A stretch of DNA of 64,000 nt, taken from JABDIP01 sp965212545 (lineage in GTDB: Bacteria > Pseudomonadota > Alphaproteobacteria > DSM-16000 > Inquilinaceae). A program made the position numbers and the translations under genes. The notes beneath the pieces are model-generated. The model was not told where the DNA came from and made no database searches. It saw only the letters and a program-made list of their open reading frames with translations. Location of the stretch: NCBI GenBank assembly GCA_965212545.1, contig CBDBVB010000024.1, forward strand, positions 183,879 to 247,878, in the 5' to 3' direction. Of the stretch, positions 63,447 to 64,000 are shown in pieces; the first letter of the stretch is position 1, and each line of letters starts with the position of its first letter.

Positions 63447-64000
63447 TCAGAACGCCGCGATCCCCGTCTGCGCCCGGCCCAGGATCAGGGCGTGCACGTC
63501 GTGGGTGCCCTCATAGGTGTGACGGCCTCCAGGTTCATGACGTGGCGGATCACGTGGTACTCGTCGGCGACGCCGTTGCCGCCATGCATGTCGCGGGCGG
63601 CCCGGGCGATGTCCAACGCCTTGCCGCAATTGTTGCGCTTCATCAGGCTGATCGCCTCCGGCGCGGCGCGGCCTTCGTCCTTGAGGCGGCCGAGGCGGAG
63701 TGCGCCGTGCAGGCCCAGCGTGATCTCGGTCTGCATATCGGCCAGCTTCTTCTGGATCAGCTGGGTGCCGGCCAGCGGGCGGCCGAACATGGTGCGGTCC
63801 AGGGTGTATTGCCGGGCGGCGTGCCAGCAGAATTCGGCAGCCCCCATGGAACCCCAGGCGATGCCGTAGCGGGCGTTGTTGAGGCAACCGAACGGGCCTT
63901 TGAGGCCGGTCACGTTGGGCAGCAGGTTGTCTTCCGGCACGAACACATCGTCCATGACGATCTCGCCGGTGGCCGAAGCCCGCAGGGAGAACTTGCCCTC
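63447..64000 (-). CDS. gcdH: Glutaryl-CoA dehydrogenase, 3' part, with frameshift near the end
   Basis: The window's right edge cuts the 5' part. The frame from 64000 reads EGKFSLRASATGEIVMDDVFVP, FGCLNNARYGIAWG, QYTLDRTMFGRPLAGTQLIQKKLADMQTEIT and MHGGNGVADEYHVIRHVMNLEAV, the GCDH family signature. Near 63517-63522 one base is missing (GTCACACC, where copy 1 has GTCAACAC), so the catalytic Glu in TYEGTHD and the rest lie in another frame ending at TGA 63447-63449. As written, the frame runs to PTTCTP and stops at 63485. It acts in lysine, tryptophan and glutarate breakdown. It could be a real defect or a sequencing error. Confidence 0.85.
   Translation of the reverse strand, partial: GQVLPAGFGHRRDRHGRCVRAGRQPAAQRDRPQRPVRLPQQRPLRHRLGFHGGCRILLARRPAIHPGPHHVRPPAGRHPADPEEAGRYADRDHAGPARRTPPRPPQGRRPRRAGGDQPDEAQQLRQGVGHRPGRPRHAWRQRRRRRVPRDPPRHEPGGRHTYEGTHDVHALILGRAQTGIAAF

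Overview
The window is high-GC DNA from an alphaproteobacterium, probably Rhodospirillales-like. DUF2336 and DUF2852 proteins, a COQ7 ubiquinone hydroxylase, a stand-alone FMN-type glutamate synthase-like protein and many branched-chain amino acid (Liv) type ABC genes support this. No rRNA, tRNA, CRISPR array, integrase or complete insertion sequence was recognised.

Layout. 1-2340: end of a methyltransferase-regulatory-domain protein, then livG-livF. 2341-6180: accessory segment (GH10 xylanase, peptidoglycan amidase, two AT-richer envelope proteins) punctuated by three decaying copies of the livF 3' end. 6255-11048: PhyH dioxygenase, DUF2336 protein, GNAT, AhpD-like protein, methyltransferase and a small autoregulated-looking two-gene operon. 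11121-15086: arginase and ornithine aminotransferase, then a BCCT transporter with a 38-residue membrane protein behind it. 16510-19736: YbbA/YbbP-like exporter (ATPase frameshifted). 19939-23680: desaturase, livH-livM, GNAT. 23807-28601: three paralogous membrane proteins with a PH-like core, a broken AlaX gene, a DUF2852 protein and a TetR regulator that share an operator-like palindrome. 28773-32722: AroE-like enzyme, a ZorA/ZorB-like (MotA/ExbB-type) membrane pair and COQ7. 32834-38021: sugar ABC operon and a LivK-type binding protein. 38233-43926: M91-like metalloprotease, dienelactone hydrolase fusion, EF-hand protein and a two-component system. 43972-55626: mixed metabolic genes, including an anthraniloyl/salicylyl-CoA monooxygenase fusion, an adenylate cyclase and the glutamate synthase-like protein. 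55741-63446: second accessory segment (PhnD-like binding protein, choice-of-anchor I protein, YCF48-repeat protein), punctuated by two copies of the 3' end of gcdH. The intact-position gcdH runs off the right edge.

The most striking signal is that two unrelated core genes, livF and gcdH, each have accessory DNA stacked immediately beyond their stop codon, with partial copies of their own last 70-170 bp separating the inserts. In both arrays the copy nearest the gene is almost identical (differences mainly or only synonymous) and the farther copies are much more decayed. This looks like a layered record of repeated insertion at a gene tail, with incoming DNA carrying its own tail. All seven cargo genes with a readable N-terminus appear to encode exported or membrane proteins. 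No recombinase is encoded nearby.

Second-tier novelties are the ZorAB-like pair without other Zorya genes, the PH-like paralogue trio, the 38-residue BCCT-linked protein, and a 14-repeat YCF48 protein (two sets of seven blades) broken by many frameshifts. Single-base indels occur in several genes (ybbA-like, alaX-like, gcdH and the two large cargo genes); whether they are biological or sequencing errors cannot be decided from the text alone.
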